DNA of 64,000 nucleotides from Duganella sp. BJB476. GTDB taxonomy: Bacteria; Pseudomonadota; Gammaproteobacteria; Burkholderiales; Burkholderiaceae_D. Shown here piece after piece: positions 17,677 to 27,814 of the stretch (positions within the stretch are counted from its first letter, which is position 1; each line of letters starts with the position of its first letter). The position numbers and the translations under genes were made by a program. The notes below the pieces were generated by a model. The model did no database searches. It had not been told where the DNA came from and was given only the letters and a program-made list of their open reading frames with translations. The stretch covers positions 1-64,000 of the forward strand of contig NZ_QVIO01000008.1 of NCBI RefSeq assembly GCF_003416895.1, in the 5' to 3' direction.

Positions 17677-18039
17677 ATGGACAAGAAAGAATCACGTCTG
17701 CGCCGCGGACGCCAAACCCGGATCAAGATCGCGCAACAGAAAGTGAACCGCCTGTCGGTACACCGCACTAACCTGCATATCTACGCGAACCTGATCTCGC
17801 CGGATGCCAAAATTCTGGTATCGGCGTCCACGGCAGAAGTCGAAGTGCGCAACGAACTGGCTGGCAAATCGGGCAAGGGCGGCAACGCTGCTGCTGCCGC
17901 GATCGTCGGCAAGCGCGTCGCAGAGAAAGCACTGAAAGCAGGGATTACCGAAGTCGCGTTCGACCGCTCCGGTTTCCGTTACCACGGCCGTGTGAAGGCG
18001 CTGGCAGAAGCCGCGCGCGAAGCCGGTCTGAAGTTCTAA
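17677..18039 (+). CDS. rplR: 50S ribosomal protein L18
   Basis: L18 carries 5S rRNA to the large subunit with L5. The 120 residues contain [40 protein letters not shown] and the ending [20 protein letters not shown]. It follows rplF by thirteen bases. Confidence 0.97.
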   Translation: MDKKESRLRRGRQTRIKIAQQKVNRLSVHRTNLHIYANLISPDAKILVSASTAEVEVRNELAGKSGKGGNAAAAAIVGKRVAEKALKAGITEVAFDRSGFRYHGRVKALAEAAREAGLKF

Positions 18040-18048
18040 GGAACGATC

Positions 18049-18567
18049 ATGGCAAAAATGCAAGCAAAAATGGCAAGCGACAAGCCGGATGACGGCATGC
18101 GCGAAAAAATGATCGCGATCAACCGCGTGACCAAAGTGGTCAAGGGTGGTCGTATCATGGGTTTCGCCGCGCTGACCGTGGTTGGTGACGGCGATGGCCG
18201 CATCGGCATGGGCAAGGGCAAGTCGAAGGAAGTCCCGGTTGGTGTGCAAAAGGCAATGGAAGAAGCCCGTCGCAACCTGATCAAGGTCAACCTGAAGAAC
18301 GGCACCCTGCAGCACACCGTTACCGGTCGTCACGGCGCGTCGAAAGTAATGATGTCGCCTGCTAAACCAGGTACCGGCGTCATCGCTGGCGGCGCAATGC
18401 GCGCAATCTTCGAAGTAATGGGCGTGACCGACGTCGTGGCGAAATCCACCGGCTCGAGCAACCCTTACAACCTGGTGCGCGCCACGCTGGATGGTCTGGC
18501 AAAAATGAGTACTCCTGCTGAGATTGCTGCGAAACGCGGCAAGTCGGTAGAAGAGATCCTGGGCTAA
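18049..18567 (+). CDS. rpsE: 30S ribosomal protein S5
   Basis: S5 acts in decoding accuracy and at the mRNA entry site. The 172 residues include [20 protein letters not shown] with the KVVKGG spectinomycin loop, [20 protein letters not shown], and [26 protein letters not shown] precedes the ATG. Confidence 0.97.
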   Translation: MAKMQAKMASDKPDDGMREKMIAINRVTKVVKGGRIMGFAALTVVGDGDGRIGMGKGKSKEVPVGVQKAMEEARRNLIKVNLKNGTLQHTVTGRHGASKVMMSPAKPGTGVIAGGAMRAIFEVMGVTDVVAKSTGSSNPYNLVRATLDGLAKMSTPAEIAAKRGKSVEEILG

Positions 18568-18577
18568 GGTGGACATT

Positions 18578-18760
18578 ATGACAACTAAAACCGTCAAAGT
18601 ACAATTGGTCAAGGGCTTGATCGGCACGCGTGAAGACCACCGTGCCACCGTTCGCGGTCTGGGTCTGCGTCGTGTTAACTCGGTAGCCGAGTTGCAGGAC
18701 ACCCCATCCGTGCGCGGCATGATCAACAAAGTCTCGTACCTCGTTAAAGTAGTTGCGTAA
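18578..18760 (+). CDS. rpmD: 50S ribosomal protein L30
   Basis: L30 is a small surface protein of the large subunit. The 60 residues read [17 protein letters not shown], then [18 protein letters not shown] and [15 protein letters not shown]. An in-frame GTG at 18569 exists, but AAGGTGG just upstream supports the ATG at 18578. It lies ten bases after rpsE. Confidence 0.95.
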   Translation: MTTKTVKVQLVKGLIGTREDHRATVRGLGLRRVNSVAELQDTPSVRGMINKVSYLVKVVA

Positions 18761-18787
18761 GCCCCCGGGCTTACACACGGAGAAATC

Positions 18788-19219
18788 ATGGAACTGAATA
18801 CCATACAACCAGCCGATGGCGCTAAGCACTACAAGCGTCGCGTCGGCCGCGGTATCGGCTCCGGTCTGGGTAAAACCTCGGGCCGTGGTCACAAGGGTCA
18901 AAAATCGCGTTCGGGCGGCTTCCACAAAGTCGGTTTCGAAGGCGGTCAGATGCCTCTGCAACGCCGTCTGCCTAAGCGCGGTTTCAAGTCGCTCAACGCC
19001 ACCTTCAAAGCTGAAGTGCGCCTGTCCGACCTGAACAACCTGGCCGTTGGCGACATCGACATCCTGGTCCTGAAGCAAGCTGGCGTACTGGGCGTGCTGG
19101 CACGCGACGTACGCGTCATTCTGTCCGGCGAGATCACCAAAGCGGTGAACCTCAAAGGCCTGAAAGTGACCGCTGGCGCGAAAGCCGCCATCGAAGCAGC
19201 CGGCGGCTCGGTAGCCTGA
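18788..19219 (+). CDS. rplO: 50S ribosomal protein L15
   Basis: L15 is a late-assembling large-subunit protein. The 143 residues show [40 protein letters not shown] and [12 protein letters not shown] near the start, and a Gly/Ala-rich end. CGGAG precedes the ATG. Confidence 0.97.
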   Translation: MELNTIQPADGAKHYKRRVGRGIGSGLGKTSGRGHKGQKSRSGGFHKVGFEGGQMPLQRRLPKRGFKSLNATFKAEVRLSDLNNLAVGDIDILVLKQAGVLGVLARDVRVILSGEITKAVNLKGLKVTAGAKAAIEAAGGSVA

Positions 19220-19251
19220 GTTGACCGCTAACAGCTTGATCGGAGCGAAAA

Positions 19252-20586
19252 TTGGCGACTAATCCACAACTTGCTAAAAGTGCAGCGGCTGGTTTCCCTT
19301 GGGGCCGGCTCTGGTTCTTGCTTGGCGCATTGGTGGTTTATCGTATCGGCGCTCACATCCCGGTTCCCGGGATCGATCCGGTACAATTGGCCGCGCTGTT
19401 CAAGTCGCAAGAGGGTGGCATCCTGGGCATGTTGAACATGTTCAGCGGTGGCGCTCTCGCGCGCTTCACAGTCTTTGCGCTGGGTATCACGCCTTACATC
19501 TCGGCCTCGATCATCATGCAACTGGTGTCGATCGTGTCCCCGCAGATGGAAGCGCTCAAAAAAGAAGGCGAAGCAGGCCGTCGCAAGATCACCCAGTACA
19601 CCCGGTATTTCACGGTGGTGCTGGCGACGTTCCAAGCGTTGGGCATTGCAGTCGCACTGGAGTCGCAGGCAGGTCTGGTGCTGGATCCAGGCTATGCATT
19701 CCGTTTCGTTACGGTCGTTACGCTGTTGACCGGAACCATGTTCGTGATGTGGTTGGGCGAGCAAATTACCGAGCGCGGTCTCGGTAATGGGATCTCGATC
19801 ATCATCTTCGCGGGTATCGCTGCCGGTCTGCCGGGCGCACTGGGAGGCCTGGCCTCGTCGGTGAGCAACGGTGCGATCGGTGCGTTCTCCGCGATCATCA
19901 TCATGATCCTGGTTGTGGCGGTGACGTTCTTCGTGGTATTTGTCGAACGTGGCCAACGCAAGATTCTGGTGAACTACGCGAAACGCCAGGTGGGTAACAA
20001 GATTTACGGTGGACAGACGTCACACCTGCCATTGAAGTTGAATATGGCCGGCGTGATCCCACCGATCTTCGCTTCGTCGATTATCTTGTTCCCGGCAACG
20101 ATCGTGGGCTGGTTTACTGCGGGCGCCGATACGGCTAACCCGGTAGTCCGGTTCCTGAAAGATTTGGCAGCATCGATGGGGCCAGGCGAGCCCATCCACG
20201 CACTGTTGTACGCCATTGCGATCGTGTTTTTCTGTTTCTTCTATACAGCGCTGGTCTTCAACAGCAAGGAAACAGCGGATAACTTGAAGAAGAGCGGGGC
20301 CTTTGTGCCAGGGATACGTCCCGGTGAGCAGACTGCCCGCTACATCGACAAGATCCTGACACGTTTGACACTGGCTGGCGCCATCTACATCACTTTGGTG
20401 TGTTTGTTGCCGGAATTCATGCAAGCCGAGTGGAAAGTACCGTTCTATTTCGGCGGCACTTCTCTGTTGATTATTGTGGTTGTTACCATGGATTTCATGG
20501 CGCAAGTGCAAAACTACGTGATGTCGCAGCAATATGAATCGCTGCTGCGCAAAGCAAATTTCAAGGGCGGAATTCCGACGCGATAA
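19252..20586 (+). CDS. secY: Preprotein translocase subunit SecY
   Basis: SecY forms the protein-conducting channel of the inner membrane with SecE and SecG. The 444 residues make ten membrane segments; landmarks are [57 protein letters not shown] and the C-terminal [14 protein letters not shown]. The start is TTG, preceded by GGAG at the right spacing. It lies between rplO and infA, the standard place in the spc operon. Confidence 0.97.
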   Translation: MATNPQLAKSAAAGFPWGRLWFLLGALVVYRIGAHIPVPGIDPVQLAALFKSQEGGILGMLNMFSGGALARFTVFALGITPYISASIIMQLVSIVSPQMEALKKEGEAGRRKITQYTRYFTVVLATFQALGIAVALESQAGLVLDPGYAFRFVTVVTLLTGTMFVMWLGEQITERGLGNGISIIIFAGIAAGLPGALGGLASSVSNGAIGAFSAIIIMILVVAVTFFVVFVERGQRKILVNYAKRQVGNKIYGGQTSHLPLKLNMAGVIPPIFASSIILFPATIVGWFTAGADTANPVVRFLKDLAASMGPGEPIHALLYAIAIVFFCFFYTALVFNSKETADNLKKSGAFVPGIRPGEQTARYIDKILTRLTLAGAIYITLVCLLPEFMQAEWKVPFYFGGTSLLIIVVVTMDFMAQVQNYVMSQQYESLLRKANFKGGIPTR

Positions 20587-20604
20587 GCGCGGTAAACATA
20601 CCGA

Positions 20605-20823
20605 ATGGCAAAAGACGACGTCATACAGATGCAGGGCGAGATTCTTGAGAATCTCCCGAATGCAACATTTCGAGTAAAGCTGGAAAACGGACACGTGGTG
20701 CTCGGGCATATTTCGGGTAAAATGCGGATGAACTATATCCGCATTCTTCCTGGCGACAAGGTGACGGTAGAGCTGACACCTTACGACCTGAGCCGTGCAC
20801 GTATCGTGTTCCGGACCAAGTAA
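20605..20823 (+). CDS. infA: Translation initiation factor IF-1
   Basis: IF-1 is an S1/OB-fold protein that occupies the A site during initiation. The 72 residues contain [40 protein letters not shown] and [19 protein letters not shown]. The ribosome site is weak; a small inverted repeat CGGTA/TACCG (20590-20603) lies immediately before the ATG and might affect access. Confidence 0.97.
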   Translation: MAKDDVIQMQGEILENLPNATFRVKLENGHVVLGHISGKMRMNYIRILPGDKVTVELTPYDLSRARIVFRTK

Positions 20824-20855
20824 CTTAAATAATCGAACCAAGAAGAGAGTGCAAA

Positions 20856-20969
20856 ATGAAAGTTAACGCCTCAGTCAAGCGGATCTGCCGCAACTGCAAG
20901 ATCATCAAGCGCAAGGGCGTTGTTCGCGTAATCTGCGTCGAACCACGTCACAAGCAGCGTCAAGGTTAA
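20856..20969 (+). CDS. rpmJ: 50S ribosomal protein L36
   Basis: This 37-residue gene reads [20 protein letters not shown] followed by [17 protein letters not shown]. It is the zinc-binding form: Cys11, Cys14, Cys27 and His32 are all present. AAGAAGAGAG lies upstream. It sits between infA and rpsM, its normal position. Confidence 0.96.
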   Translation: MKVNASVKRICRNCKIIKRKGVVRVICVEPRHKQRQG

Positions 20970-20996
20970 TAACCGTTATTTATCGAGGAATAACGA

Positions 20997-21362
20997 ATGG
21001 CACGTATTGCAGGGGTTAATATCCCCAATCATCAGCACACCGTAATCGGCCTGACGGCCATCTACGGTGTAGGCCGTCCACGCGCAAAGTTCATCTGCGC
21101 CGCAACGGGTATCGCGACCACTAAAAAGGTCAAAGATCTGGACGACAGCGAACTGGAAAAGCTGCGCGATGAAGTAGCTAAATTCATCGTCGAAGGCGAC
21201 CTGCGTCGTGAGCTGTCCATGAACATCAAGCGTTTGATGGATCTGGGTTGCTACCGCGGCATGCGTCACCGTAAGGGCCTGCCGGTCCGCGGTCAACGCA
21301 CCCGCACCAATGCACGTACCCGCAAGGGCCCGCGCAAAGCCGCTCAATCGCTCAAGAAATAA
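20997..21362 (+). CDS. rpsM: 30S ribosomal protein S13
   Basis: S13 is in the small-subunit head and contacts P-site tRNA and L5. The 121 residues start [20 protein letters not shown] and show [38 protein letters not shown] and [18 protein letters not shown] precedes the start. It opens the alpha-type gene group. Confidence 0.97.
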   Translation: MARIAGVNIPNHQHTVIGLTAIYGVGRPRAKFICAATGIATTKKVKDLDDSELEKLRDEVAKFIVEGDLRRELSMNIKRLMDLGCYRGMRHRKGLPVRGQRTRTNARTRKGPRKAAQSLKK

Positions 21363-21376
21363 TCTAGGGAAATCAC

Positions 21377-21781
21377 ATGGCTAAGCAACAAAGCAGCGCA
21401 GCAGCAGCGCGCGTACGCAAGAAGGTCAAGAAGAACGTTGCCGAAGGTATCGCACACGTTCACGCTTCCTTCAACAACACCATCATTACCATCACCGACC
21501 GTCAGGGCAATGCTCTGTCGTGGGCAACCTCCGGTGGTGCTGGCTTCAAGGGTTCGCGTAAATCGACCCCGTTCGCAGCGCAGGTTGCGGCCGAAGCAGC
21601 TGGTAAAGTCGCAGTCGAATGCGGCGTGAAGAACCTGGAAGTGCGCATCAAGGGCCCTGGTCCTGGTCGCGAATCCGCAGTGCGCGCACTGAACAACCTG
21701 GGCATCAAGATCACCGAGATCCAGGACGTTACCCCAGTACCGCACAACGGCTGCCGTCCTCCAAAACGTCGTCGTATCTAA
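21377..21781 (+). CDS. rpsK: 30S ribosomal protein S11
   Basis: S11 lies on the platform beside the mRNA exit. The 134 residues include [59 protein letters not shown] and the ending [19 protein letters not shown] lies before the ATG. Confidence 0.97.
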   Translation: MAKQQSSAAAARVRKKVKKNVAEGIAHVHASFNNTIITITDRQGNALSWATSGGAGFKGSRKSTPFAAQVAAEAAGKVAVECGVKNLEVRIKGPGPGRESAVRALNNLGIKITEIQDVTPVPHNGCRPPKRRRI

Positions 21782-21794
21782 TAGTCCGGTCGGC

Positions 21795-21864
21795 GGCGAA
21801 GTTCGCTTCGCCTCCTTCCGACTAGAAGAAAACGCTGGAGCAGGAGACCGGAAACGGTTATACT
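21795..21864 (+). promoter_or_regulatory. Structured leader between rpsK and rpsD, with a possible -10 box
   Basis: GGCGAAG (21795-21801) and CTTCGCC (21806-21812) close a TTCG tetraloop, and outer AGTC/GACT pairs can extend it. Further on, TATACT at 21859-21864 resembles a -10 box, though I find no good -35. The whole gap is 225 bases and carries no gene. In E. coli, S4 (rpsD) represses its operon through mRNA structure upstream of rpsM; whether this structure does so here is unknown. Confidence 0.4.
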
Positions 21865-22006
21865 GCCCGGCTGTTGTCGCCTGTCGAACAGCGTTCGGCG
21901 GGTTATTCGCATTTTGAGCCACCGTCTGGCCCACCCTGAGGATCAGACTAGCGCCTAACCATCGTTGCGATGGCTGGGGCGTTATTATTTAAAAAAAGGA
22001 AGCATC

Positions 22007-22630
22007 GTGGCACGTTATATCGGACCTAAAGCAAAACTCTCCCGTCGTGAAGGTACTGACCTGTTCCTGAAGAGCGCACGTCGCTCGCTGGACAGCAAGT
22101 GCAAACTGGACGTCAAACCAGGCCAGCACGGCGTGAAATCGGGTGCTCGCACCTCGGACTACGGCAACCAACTGCGCGAAAAGCAAAAAGTTAAGCGTAT
22201 GTACGGCGTTCTGGAACGTCAGTTCCGTCGCTACTTCGCAGAAGCCGACCGTCGTAAAGGCAACACCGGCGAAACCCTGCTGAAGCTGCTGGAAACCCGC
22301 CTGGACAACGTTGCATACCGCATGGGCTTCGGCTCGACCCGCGCTGAAGCGCGTCAGCTGGTATCGCACAAAGCGTTCACCGTGAACGGCCAAGTGGTCA
22401 ACATCGCTTCGTACGTGGTTAAAGTCGGCGACGTTATCGCTGTTCGTGAAAAATCGAAAAAGCAAGTGCGTATCGTTGAAGCGCTGTCGCTGGCTGAACA
22501 AGTTGGCATGCCAGCTTGGGTGTCGGTTGATGCCAAGAAAATGGAAGGTACCTTCAAGTCCCTGCCAGAGCGCAATGAGATCGCCAACGACGTCAACGAA
22601 TCGCTGATCGTCGAACTGTACTCGCGTTAA
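22007..22630 (+). CDS. rpsD: 30S ribosomal protein S4
   Basis: S4 is a primary 16S rRNA binder and fidelity protein. With the GTG at 22007 the 207 residues start [20 protein letters not shown], and later show [39 protein letters not shown] and the S4 RNA-binding motif [19 protein letters not shown]. The frame extends upstream to 21965, but AAAGGAAG and the family start fix the GTG. Confidence 0.96.
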   Translation: MARYIGPKAKLSRREGTDLFLKSARRSLDSKCKLDVKPGQHGVKSGARTSDYGNQLREKQKVKRMYGVLERQFRRYFAEADRRKGNTGETLLKLLETRLDNVAYRMGFGSTRAEARQLVSHKAFTVNGQVVNIASYVVKVGDVIAVREKSKKQVRIVEALSLAEQVGMPAWVSVDAKKMEGTFKSLPERNEIANDVNESLIVELYSR

Positions 22631-22650
22631 TCTGTAGTCTAAGTAGCACC

Positions 22651-22682
22651 AAAACCCGCCCGCTGTGACCAGCGGGCGTTTT
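22651..22682 (+). terminator. Terminator between rpsD and rpoA
   Basis: CGCCCGCT (22657-22664) pairs with AGCGGGCG (22671-22678) around a 6-base loop; AAAACC precedes and TTTT follows. It probably dampens rather than blocks transcription into rpoA, which begins only 58 bases later. Confidence 0.75.
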
Positions 22683-22740
22683 CACTAATGCCATCAGCCT
22701 TATCGGCCTAACGCGCCGAGGGTATTGAAGAGGACATTTC

Positions 22741-23718
22741 ATGCAAAACAGTCTGTTGAAGCCACGTATTATCGATGTAGAGGCGCTGGGCGCCGGCCAC
22801 GCTAAAGTAGTGATGGAGCCGTTCGAACGCGGCTATGGCCATACATTGGGTAATGCGCTGCGCCGCGTACTGCTGTCGTCGATGGTGGGCTACGCGCCGA
22901 CCGAAGTGACGATCGCGGGCGTTGTACACGAATACTCGTCGCTCGACGGCGTGCAGGAAGACGTCGTTGACCTGCTGCTGAACCTGAAGGGCGTGGTCTT
23001 CAAAGTCCACAACCGTGACTCCGTCACCCTGACCCTGAAAAAGGAAGGCGAAGGGGCCATCCTGGCTTCGGACATCGATCTGCCACACGACGTGGAACTG
23101 ATCAACCCGGACCACGTGATCGCCCACCTGACCGCCGGCGGCAAACTGGACATGCAGATCAAAGTCGAAAAAGGCCGTGGCTATGTGCCAGGTAACGTAC
23201 GCCGCCTGTCCGAAGACACCAACAAGACCATCGGCCGCATCATTCTGGATGCATCGTTCTCGCCAGTGCGCCGCGTTTCCTACTTCGTCGAGTCCGCTCG
23301 CGTGGAACAGCGTACCGACCTGGACAAGCTGATCATCAACATCGAAACCAACGGCGTCATCTCGCCGGAAGAAGCGATCCGTCAATCGGCCCGCGTGCTG
23401 GTCGATCAACTGAACGTGTTCGCCGCCCTGGAAGGCACCGAAGCCGCTGCCGAAGCTCCTTCGCGCGCTCCGCTGGTCGATCCTATCCTGCTGCGTCCAG
23501 TGGACGACCTGGAACTGACCGTGCGTTCGGCCAACTGCCTGAAAGCTGAAAACATCTACTACATCGGCGACCTGATCCAGCGTTCGGAAAACGAACTGCT
23601 GAAAACGCCGAACCTGGGCCGCAAGTCCCTGAACGAAATCAAGGAAGTTCTGGCATCCCGCGGTCTGACCCTGGGCATGAAGCTGGAAAACTGGCCGCCT
23701 GCCGGCCTGGAAAAATAA
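22741..23718 (+). CDS. rpoA: RNA polymerase subunit alpha
   Basis: Alpha is the assembly platform of RNA polymerase. The 325 residues have the N-terminal dimerisation domain ([36 protein letters not shown]) and, after a Glu/Ala linker near 240-250, the alpha-CTD that binds UP elements and activators ([40 protein letters not shown]). GAGGACA lies before the ATG. It is flanked by two hairpins with the same core. Confidence 0.98.
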   Translation: MQNSLLKPRIIDVEALGAGHAKVVMEPFERGYGHTLGNALRRVLLSSMVGYAPTEVTIAGVVHEYSSLDGVQEDVVDLLLNLKGVVFKVHNRDSVTLTLKKEGEGAILASDIDLPHDVELINPDHVIAHLTAGGKLDMQIKVEKGRGYVPGNVRRLSEDTNKTIGRIILDASFSPVRRVSYFVESARVEQRTDLDKLIINIETNGVISPEEAIRQSARVLVDQLNVFAALEGTEAAAEAPSRAPLVDPILLRPVDDLELTVRSANCLKAENIYYIGDLIQRSENELLKTPNLGRKSLNEIKEVLASRGLTLGMKLENWPPAGLEK

Positions 23719-23792
23719 CAGATTGGGTGACAGTGCTGGACATCGCGCAGCGATGTTCTGCCCTGTTACCAACTGATTTGTAGTTGCTGCAC

Positions 23793-23817
23793 CGCCCGCT
23801 ACATGTCGTAGCGGGCG
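23793..23817 (+). terminator. Hairpin between rpoA and rplQ
   Basis: CGCCCGCTAC (23793-23802) pairs perfectly with GTAGCGGGCG (23808-23817) around five bases. It is followed by TATAT rather than a T-run, so termination would be weak. The first eight bases of each arm are identical to the arms of the hairpin before rpoA. Confidence 0.6.
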
Positions 23818-23898
23818 TATATCCCTAGAACCGGTCCGCGCTCGCGGCTAATGTGAGCGATCGAAGAACTCGGATTTAAACACCTGAAAGGAAGTACC

Positions 23899-24297
23899 AT
23901 GCGTCACCGTCACGGCCTCCGTAAACTGAATCGTACCTCGTCCCACCGTCTGGCAATGCTGCGCAACATGACCGTTTCCCTGCTGCGTCATGAAGCCATC
24001 AAAACCACGCTGCCAAAAGCTAAAGAACTGCGCCGCGTAGTTGAGCCGATCCTGACCCTGGGCAAGACCGACACCCTGGCTAACAAGCGTCTGGCATTCT
24101 CCCGTCTGCGCGATCGTGAAATGGTTCTGAAGCTGTTCGCAGAACTGGGCCCACGCTACGCAAACCGCAACGGCGGCTACCTGCGCATCCTGAAAATGGG
24201 TTTCCGTGTTGGCGACAACGCTCCAATGGCTTACGTTGAGCTGATGGACCGTCCAGAAGTCACCGACATCGACGCAGCGCCAACCGCTGAAGAGTAA
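23899..24297 (+). CDS. rplQ: 50S ribosomal protein L17
   Basis: L17 is near the tunnel exit. The 132 residues begin [20 protein letters not shown] and include [36 protein letters not shown] and [28 protein letters not shown] lies upstream. It is the last gene of the ribosomal cluster. Confidence 0.97.
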   Translation: MRHRHGLRKLNRTSSHRLAMLRNMTVSLLRHEAIKTTLPKAKELRRVVEPILTLGKTDTLANKRLAFSRLRDREMVLKLFAELGPRYANRNGGYLRILKMGFRVGDNAPMAYVELMDRPEVTDIDAAPTAEE

Positions 24298-24325
24298 TCT
24301 TCGCCGTTGTCACCGTGTGATTGAA

Positions 24326-24353
24326 GAAAGCCAGGCTCTGCCTGGCTTTTTTT
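24326..24353 (+). terminator. Terminator after rplQ
   Basis: AAGCCAGGC/GCCTGGCTT (stem 24328-24336 with 24340-24348) around a 3-base loop, with A's upstream and a T7 run, closes the ribosomal cluster. Confidence 0.92.
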
Positions 24354-24439
24354 ATGGCTTCACGGCTTAAGGCCTGGTTCAGGCGCAAACGGCAGGCCCG
24401 GTGTACTATGCTGGTGCTCGTTTCGTCGAAAGAAAACCC

Positions 24440-26398
24440 ATGCTCCGTATCGCCCGCCTTTTACTGCCGCTGCTGTCGTTGATCGCCATGTTGATGGCCC
24501 GTCCCGCGCTTGCCGACGATGGCTTCCTGGAGCCCGAGCTAGCCTTCAAATTCTCAGCCCGCATGGTCGACGGCCATACGGTGTCGGTCAGCTTCCAGAT
24601 CGCCGACGGCTACTATATGTACCGCGAGCGCTTCAAGTTCAGCGCCAACGGCGCCAAGCTGGGCGCGCTGTCCATCCCGGCCGGCACCGTGCACTTCGAC
24701 GAGACTTTCCAGAAAAACGTCGAGACCTACCGCAAGACCGTCACCATGACGTTGCCGGTGGAGGCCGACGGTCCGTTCACGCTGATGGCCGTGGGGCAGG
24801 GCTGCTCGGACAAGGGCTTGTGCTATGCGCCGCAGGACTACAAAATCCAGCTGGTCGCCAGCGGTTCGGTGCCGTTGCCGGCCGCACCAGCCGGCGCCAA
24901 GCCCGCCGTCGCCGCCACCGCCGCAATCGCAACCAATCCAGTCAACGCCACGGCGGCGCCGCTGGCCGTGCTGCCGGCTGCGAGCACACCGGCCGCCAGC
25001 GCAGCGCCGGTTGCCAGCACCACAGTGGGCGAAGGCAAGCCTGCGCCGCTGACGCCGGGCGTCACCATCCGCGCCATCCCGATGCCGACCGCCACCATCC
25101 TGCCGCCGCTGACCCCGCCGACAGCAGCCGTGCCGGTCAGCGATTCCGGCCATCTTGAAGCGGCGCTCAAATCGGGCAAGCTGCTGGTCATCCTGCCTTT
25201 GTTCGCCTTGCTGGGCCTGGGCCTGTCGTTCACGCCGTGCGTGCTGCCGATGGTGCCCATCCTGTCCTCGATCATCGTCGGCGAGGGCGCCAACAGCAGT
25301 CGTGGACGCGGCCTGCTGTTGTCGGTTACGTATTCGCTCGGCATGGCCATTGTCTACACGGCGCTCGGCGTCGCCGCCGGCCTGGCGGGCGAGGGGCTGG
25401 CCGCCGCGCTGCAAAACCCGTGGGTGCTGGGCGCCTTCGGCCTGCTGATGGCGGCGCTGTCGCTGTCGATGTTCGGCTTCTACGAGCTGCAAGTGCCGGC
25501 CGCGCTGCAATCGAAACTGAGCACGGTGTCCAACCGCCAGTCTTCCGGCAAGCTGGCCGGCGTGTTCGTGATGGGCGCGATCTCGGCATTGATCGTCGGT
25601 CCTTGCGTGGCCGCGCCGCTGGCGGCCGCGCTGGTCTACATCAGCCAGAGCCGCGACATCGTCATCGGCGGCAGCGCCTTGTTCGCGATGGCGGTCGGCA
25701 TGAGCGTGCCGCTGATGCTGGTCGGCGTATCGGCCGGCGCCTTGCTGCCGCGCGCCGGCATGTGGATGGACGCCGTCAAGCGCTTCTTCGGCGTGCTGAT
25801 GCTGGCGATGGGCTGGTGGCTGGTGTCGCCGGTGCTGCCGGCCGCGGTGCAGATGATGGGCTGGGCCGCGCTGCTGGTCGGCTACGGCATGTACCTGCTG
25901 ATGAATCGGGGCAAGTGGGTGGCCAAGGCGGCCGGCGTCATCGTTGCCGTGCTGGGCCTGATGCAGCTGGTGGGCGTGGTCAGCGGTGGTCGCGATCCGC
26001 TGGCGCCGCTCGCGCATCTGACCGGCGGCAAGCATGAAGCGCCGCTGGCCTTCCAGCGCATCAAGACCGTGCAGCAGCTCGACGCCGTGCTGGCCCAGAC
26101 TGGCGGCAAGAGCGCCGTGCTGGACTTCTACGCCGACTGGTGCGTGTCCTGCAAGGAGATGGAAAAACTGACCTTCGTCGATCCGCAAGTGCGCGCCCGG
26201 CTGGCCAACAGCGTGCTGCTGCAAGTGGACGTGACCGCCAACGACGCCGACGACAAAGCCATGCTGAAGCGCTTCGGCCTGTTCGGCCCGCCGGGCATCA
26301 TCCTGTTCGACCAGCAAGGCAAGGAAATCGACGGCGCCCGCGTTATCGGCTTCCAGGATGCGGCCAAGTTCACCGCATCCCTGGCGCGACTGAACTAG
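24440..26398 (+). CDS. dsbD: Thiol:disulfide interchange protein DsbD
   Basis: DsbD carries electrons from cytoplasmic thioredoxin across the inner membrane to periplasmic reductases and the cytochrome c maturation path. The 652-residue protein has a signal peptide ending ARPALA, an N-terminal domain with the GCSDKGLCYAP cysteine pair, a Pro/Ala-rich linker, eight membrane segments with the cysteines of FTPCVLPMVP and VGPCVAAPLA, and a C-terminal thioredoxin domain with DWCVSCKEME. The frame opens at 24401, but the signal peptide begins at the ATG at 24440. It may serve the system II cytochrome c genes at 43285-47361. Confidence 0.95.
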   Translation: MLRIARLLLPLLSLIAMLMARPALADDGFLEPELAFKFSARMVDGHTVSVSFQIADGYYMYRERFKFSANGAKLGALSIPAGTVHFDETFQKNVETYRKTVTMTLPVEADGPFTLMAVGQGCSDKGLCYAPQDYKIQLVASGSVPLPAAPAGAKPAVAATAAIATNPVNATAAPLAVLPAASTPAASAAPVASTTVGEGKPAPLTPGVTIRAIPMPTATILPPLTPPTAAVPVSDSGHLEAALKSGKLLVILPLFALLGLGLSFTPCVLPMVPILSSIIVGEGANSSRGRGLLLSVTYSLGMAIVYTALGVAAGLAGEGLAAALQNPWVLGAFGLLMAALSLSMFGFYELQVPAALQSKLSTVSNRQSSGKLAGVFVMGAISALIVGPCVAAPLAAALVYISQSRDIVIGGSALFAMAVGMSVPLMLVGVSAGALLPRAGMWMDAVKRFFGVLMLAMGWWLVSPVLPAAVQMMGWAALLVGYGMYLLMNRGKWVAKAAGVIVAVLGLMQLVGVVSGGRDPLAPLAHLTGGKHEAPLAFQRIKTVQQLDAVLAQTGGKSAVLDFYADWCVSCKEMEKLTFVDPQVRARLANSVLLQVDVTANDADDKAMLKRFGLFGPPGIILFDQQGKEIDGARVIGFQDAAKFTASLARLN

Positions 26399-26403
26399 GC
26401 AGC

Positions 26404-26889
26404 TCAGCCGCGGTGGCCGTTCCAGCCGCCGCGCGGACCGGCGTGGCCGCCATGCGCGCCGCCCATGCTGTGGTCGTCGAAGATGGCTTTCTGCTCGGCC
26501 GTCAGCTGGCTGTAGAACGCCGTCAGCGCGGCCAGGTGCGCTTCCATCTTGGCCTGATGCTGCTTGCTCAGGTCGAGCATCTTGGCCATGCGGTCCGGCG
26601 CCGACATCTTGGCGATGGCCGCGCGGTCCGGCAAGGTGCCGCCGGTCGCGGCCGGCGTGATGGCCGCCTGGTAGGTGGCCCAGGCCGATTCCTGCTGCGT
26701 CGTCAGCTTCAGCAGATCATGCATCTTGGCCTGGCGCTTGGCGAACATCTCCGCCATCTTGGCCTGCATCTGTTCCTTGTTGACAGCGGCGCCGTGGCGG
26801 CCGGCCGGCGGGGCCGTGTCCTGGGCCTGCGCTGCCGCCATGCCCAGTACGGTAAAACCGATCAATATGCTTTTGCGTAAGACGTTCAT
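26404..26889 (-). CDS. Spy/CpxP-like periplasmic LTxxQ protein
   Basis: The mature part of this 161-residue protein is alpha-helical and charged, with two LTxxQ-type motifs (LKLTTQQESAWATYQ and SQLTAEQKAIFDDH) that define the Spy/CpxP family of periplasmic chaperones and stress sensors. A signal peptide ends AAAQAQ. The C-terminus is Gly/His-rich (MGGAHGGHAGPRGGWNGH), which could bind metal. The frame opens at 27057, but GAGGAA and the signal peptide fix the ATG at 26889. It ends five bases from the convergent dsbD and is divergent from the response regulator, so it may be regulated by it. Confidence 0.85.
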   Translation of the reverse strand: MNVLRKSILIGFTVLGMAAAQAQDTAPPAGRHGAAVNKEQMQAKMAEMFAKRQAKMHDLLKLTTQQESAWATYQAAITPAATGGTLPDRAAIAKMSAPDRMAKMLDLSKQHQAKMEAHLAALTAFYSQLTAEQKAIFDDHSMGGAHGGHAGPRGGWNGHRG

Positions 26890-27085
26890 GGTCGTTCCTC
26901 TATCATTGAAAGTTAGGTATCGCGATGCGGTGGCGCCGCGCTTGAATGCATAGTGGCAGGGCAAGGTTGCCGCCAAGTTTCGCGGGGCGGGGATTTTGTA
27001 TCCAGATGTTTCGCCCCTAGGGGGATATACAAGACGATACAATTGGTGATTGGTCACGCACTGTCTAACTGGGGATAATTAGCAC

Positions 27086-27814
27086 ATGGAACCCACATCA
27101 ACTATCTTGATCGTAGACGACGATCGCGACATCCGCACCCTGCTGGCCGACTACCTCGAATCGAATGGCTACCGCGCCCTGTGCGCCGCCGACGGCACCG
27201 CCATGTGGAAGCTGCTCGACGAAGGCCGCCCCGACCTGGTCGTACTCGATCTCAACCTGCCCGGCGACGACGGCCTGACCCTGTGCCGCAAGCTGCGCGC
27301 CCACTCCACGCTGCCCGTCATCATGCTGACCGCCCGCAACGAACCGCTGGACCGCATCCTCGGCCTGGAAATGGGCGCCGACGATTACCTGCCGAAACCG
27401 TTCGAGCCGCGCGAGCTGCTGGCGCGCATCCGCAGCGTGCTGCGTCGTAGTAACGCCATGCCGGTCGGCAGCGGCGCCGAGAAGGCGCAACAGCTGCGCT
27501 TCTCCGGCTGGACGCTGGACCTGACCGCGCGCCACCTGCTCAATCCGGACGGCATCGTCATCATGCTGTCGGGCGCCGAGTTCCGCCTGCTCAAGGTCTT
27601 CCTCGAACATCCGAACCGGGTGCTCAACCGCGACCAGCTGCTCAACCTGACCCAGGGCCGCGACGCCGATCCCTTCGACCGCTCGATCGACATCCAGATC
27701 AGCCGCCTGCGCCAGAAACTGGGCGAGGACGCGCGCCTGCCGCAAATCATCAAGACCGTGCGCAACGGCGGCTACGTGCTGGCCGGCACCGTCACCGTGG
27801 AGCCGCAAGCGTGA
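27086..27814 (+). CDS. OmpR-family response regulator
   Basis: The 242-residue protein has a receiver domain with acidic pocket D11-D13, phosphoacceptor D55 in VVLDLNLPG, a Thr in IMLTARNE and the Lys of PKPFEP, followed by a winged-helix DNA-binding domain (SGAEFRLLKVFLEHPNRVLN, DIQISRLRQKLGED, VRNGGYVLAG). It overlaps the sensor kinase gene by four bases. Its most likely targets are the efflux genes immediately downstream, by position. Confidence 0.93.
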   Translation: MEPTSTILIVDDDRDIRTLLADYLESNGYRALCAADGTAMWKLLDEGRPDLVVLDLNLPGDDGLTLCRKLRAHSTLPVIMLTARNEPLDRILGLEMGADDYLPKPFEPRELLARIRSVLRRSNAMPVGSGAEKAQQLRFSGWTLDLTARHLLNPDGIVIMLSGAEFRLLKVFLEHPNRVLNRDQLLNLTQGRDADPFDRSIDIQISRLRQKLGEDARLPQIIKTVRNGGYVLAGTVTVEPQA

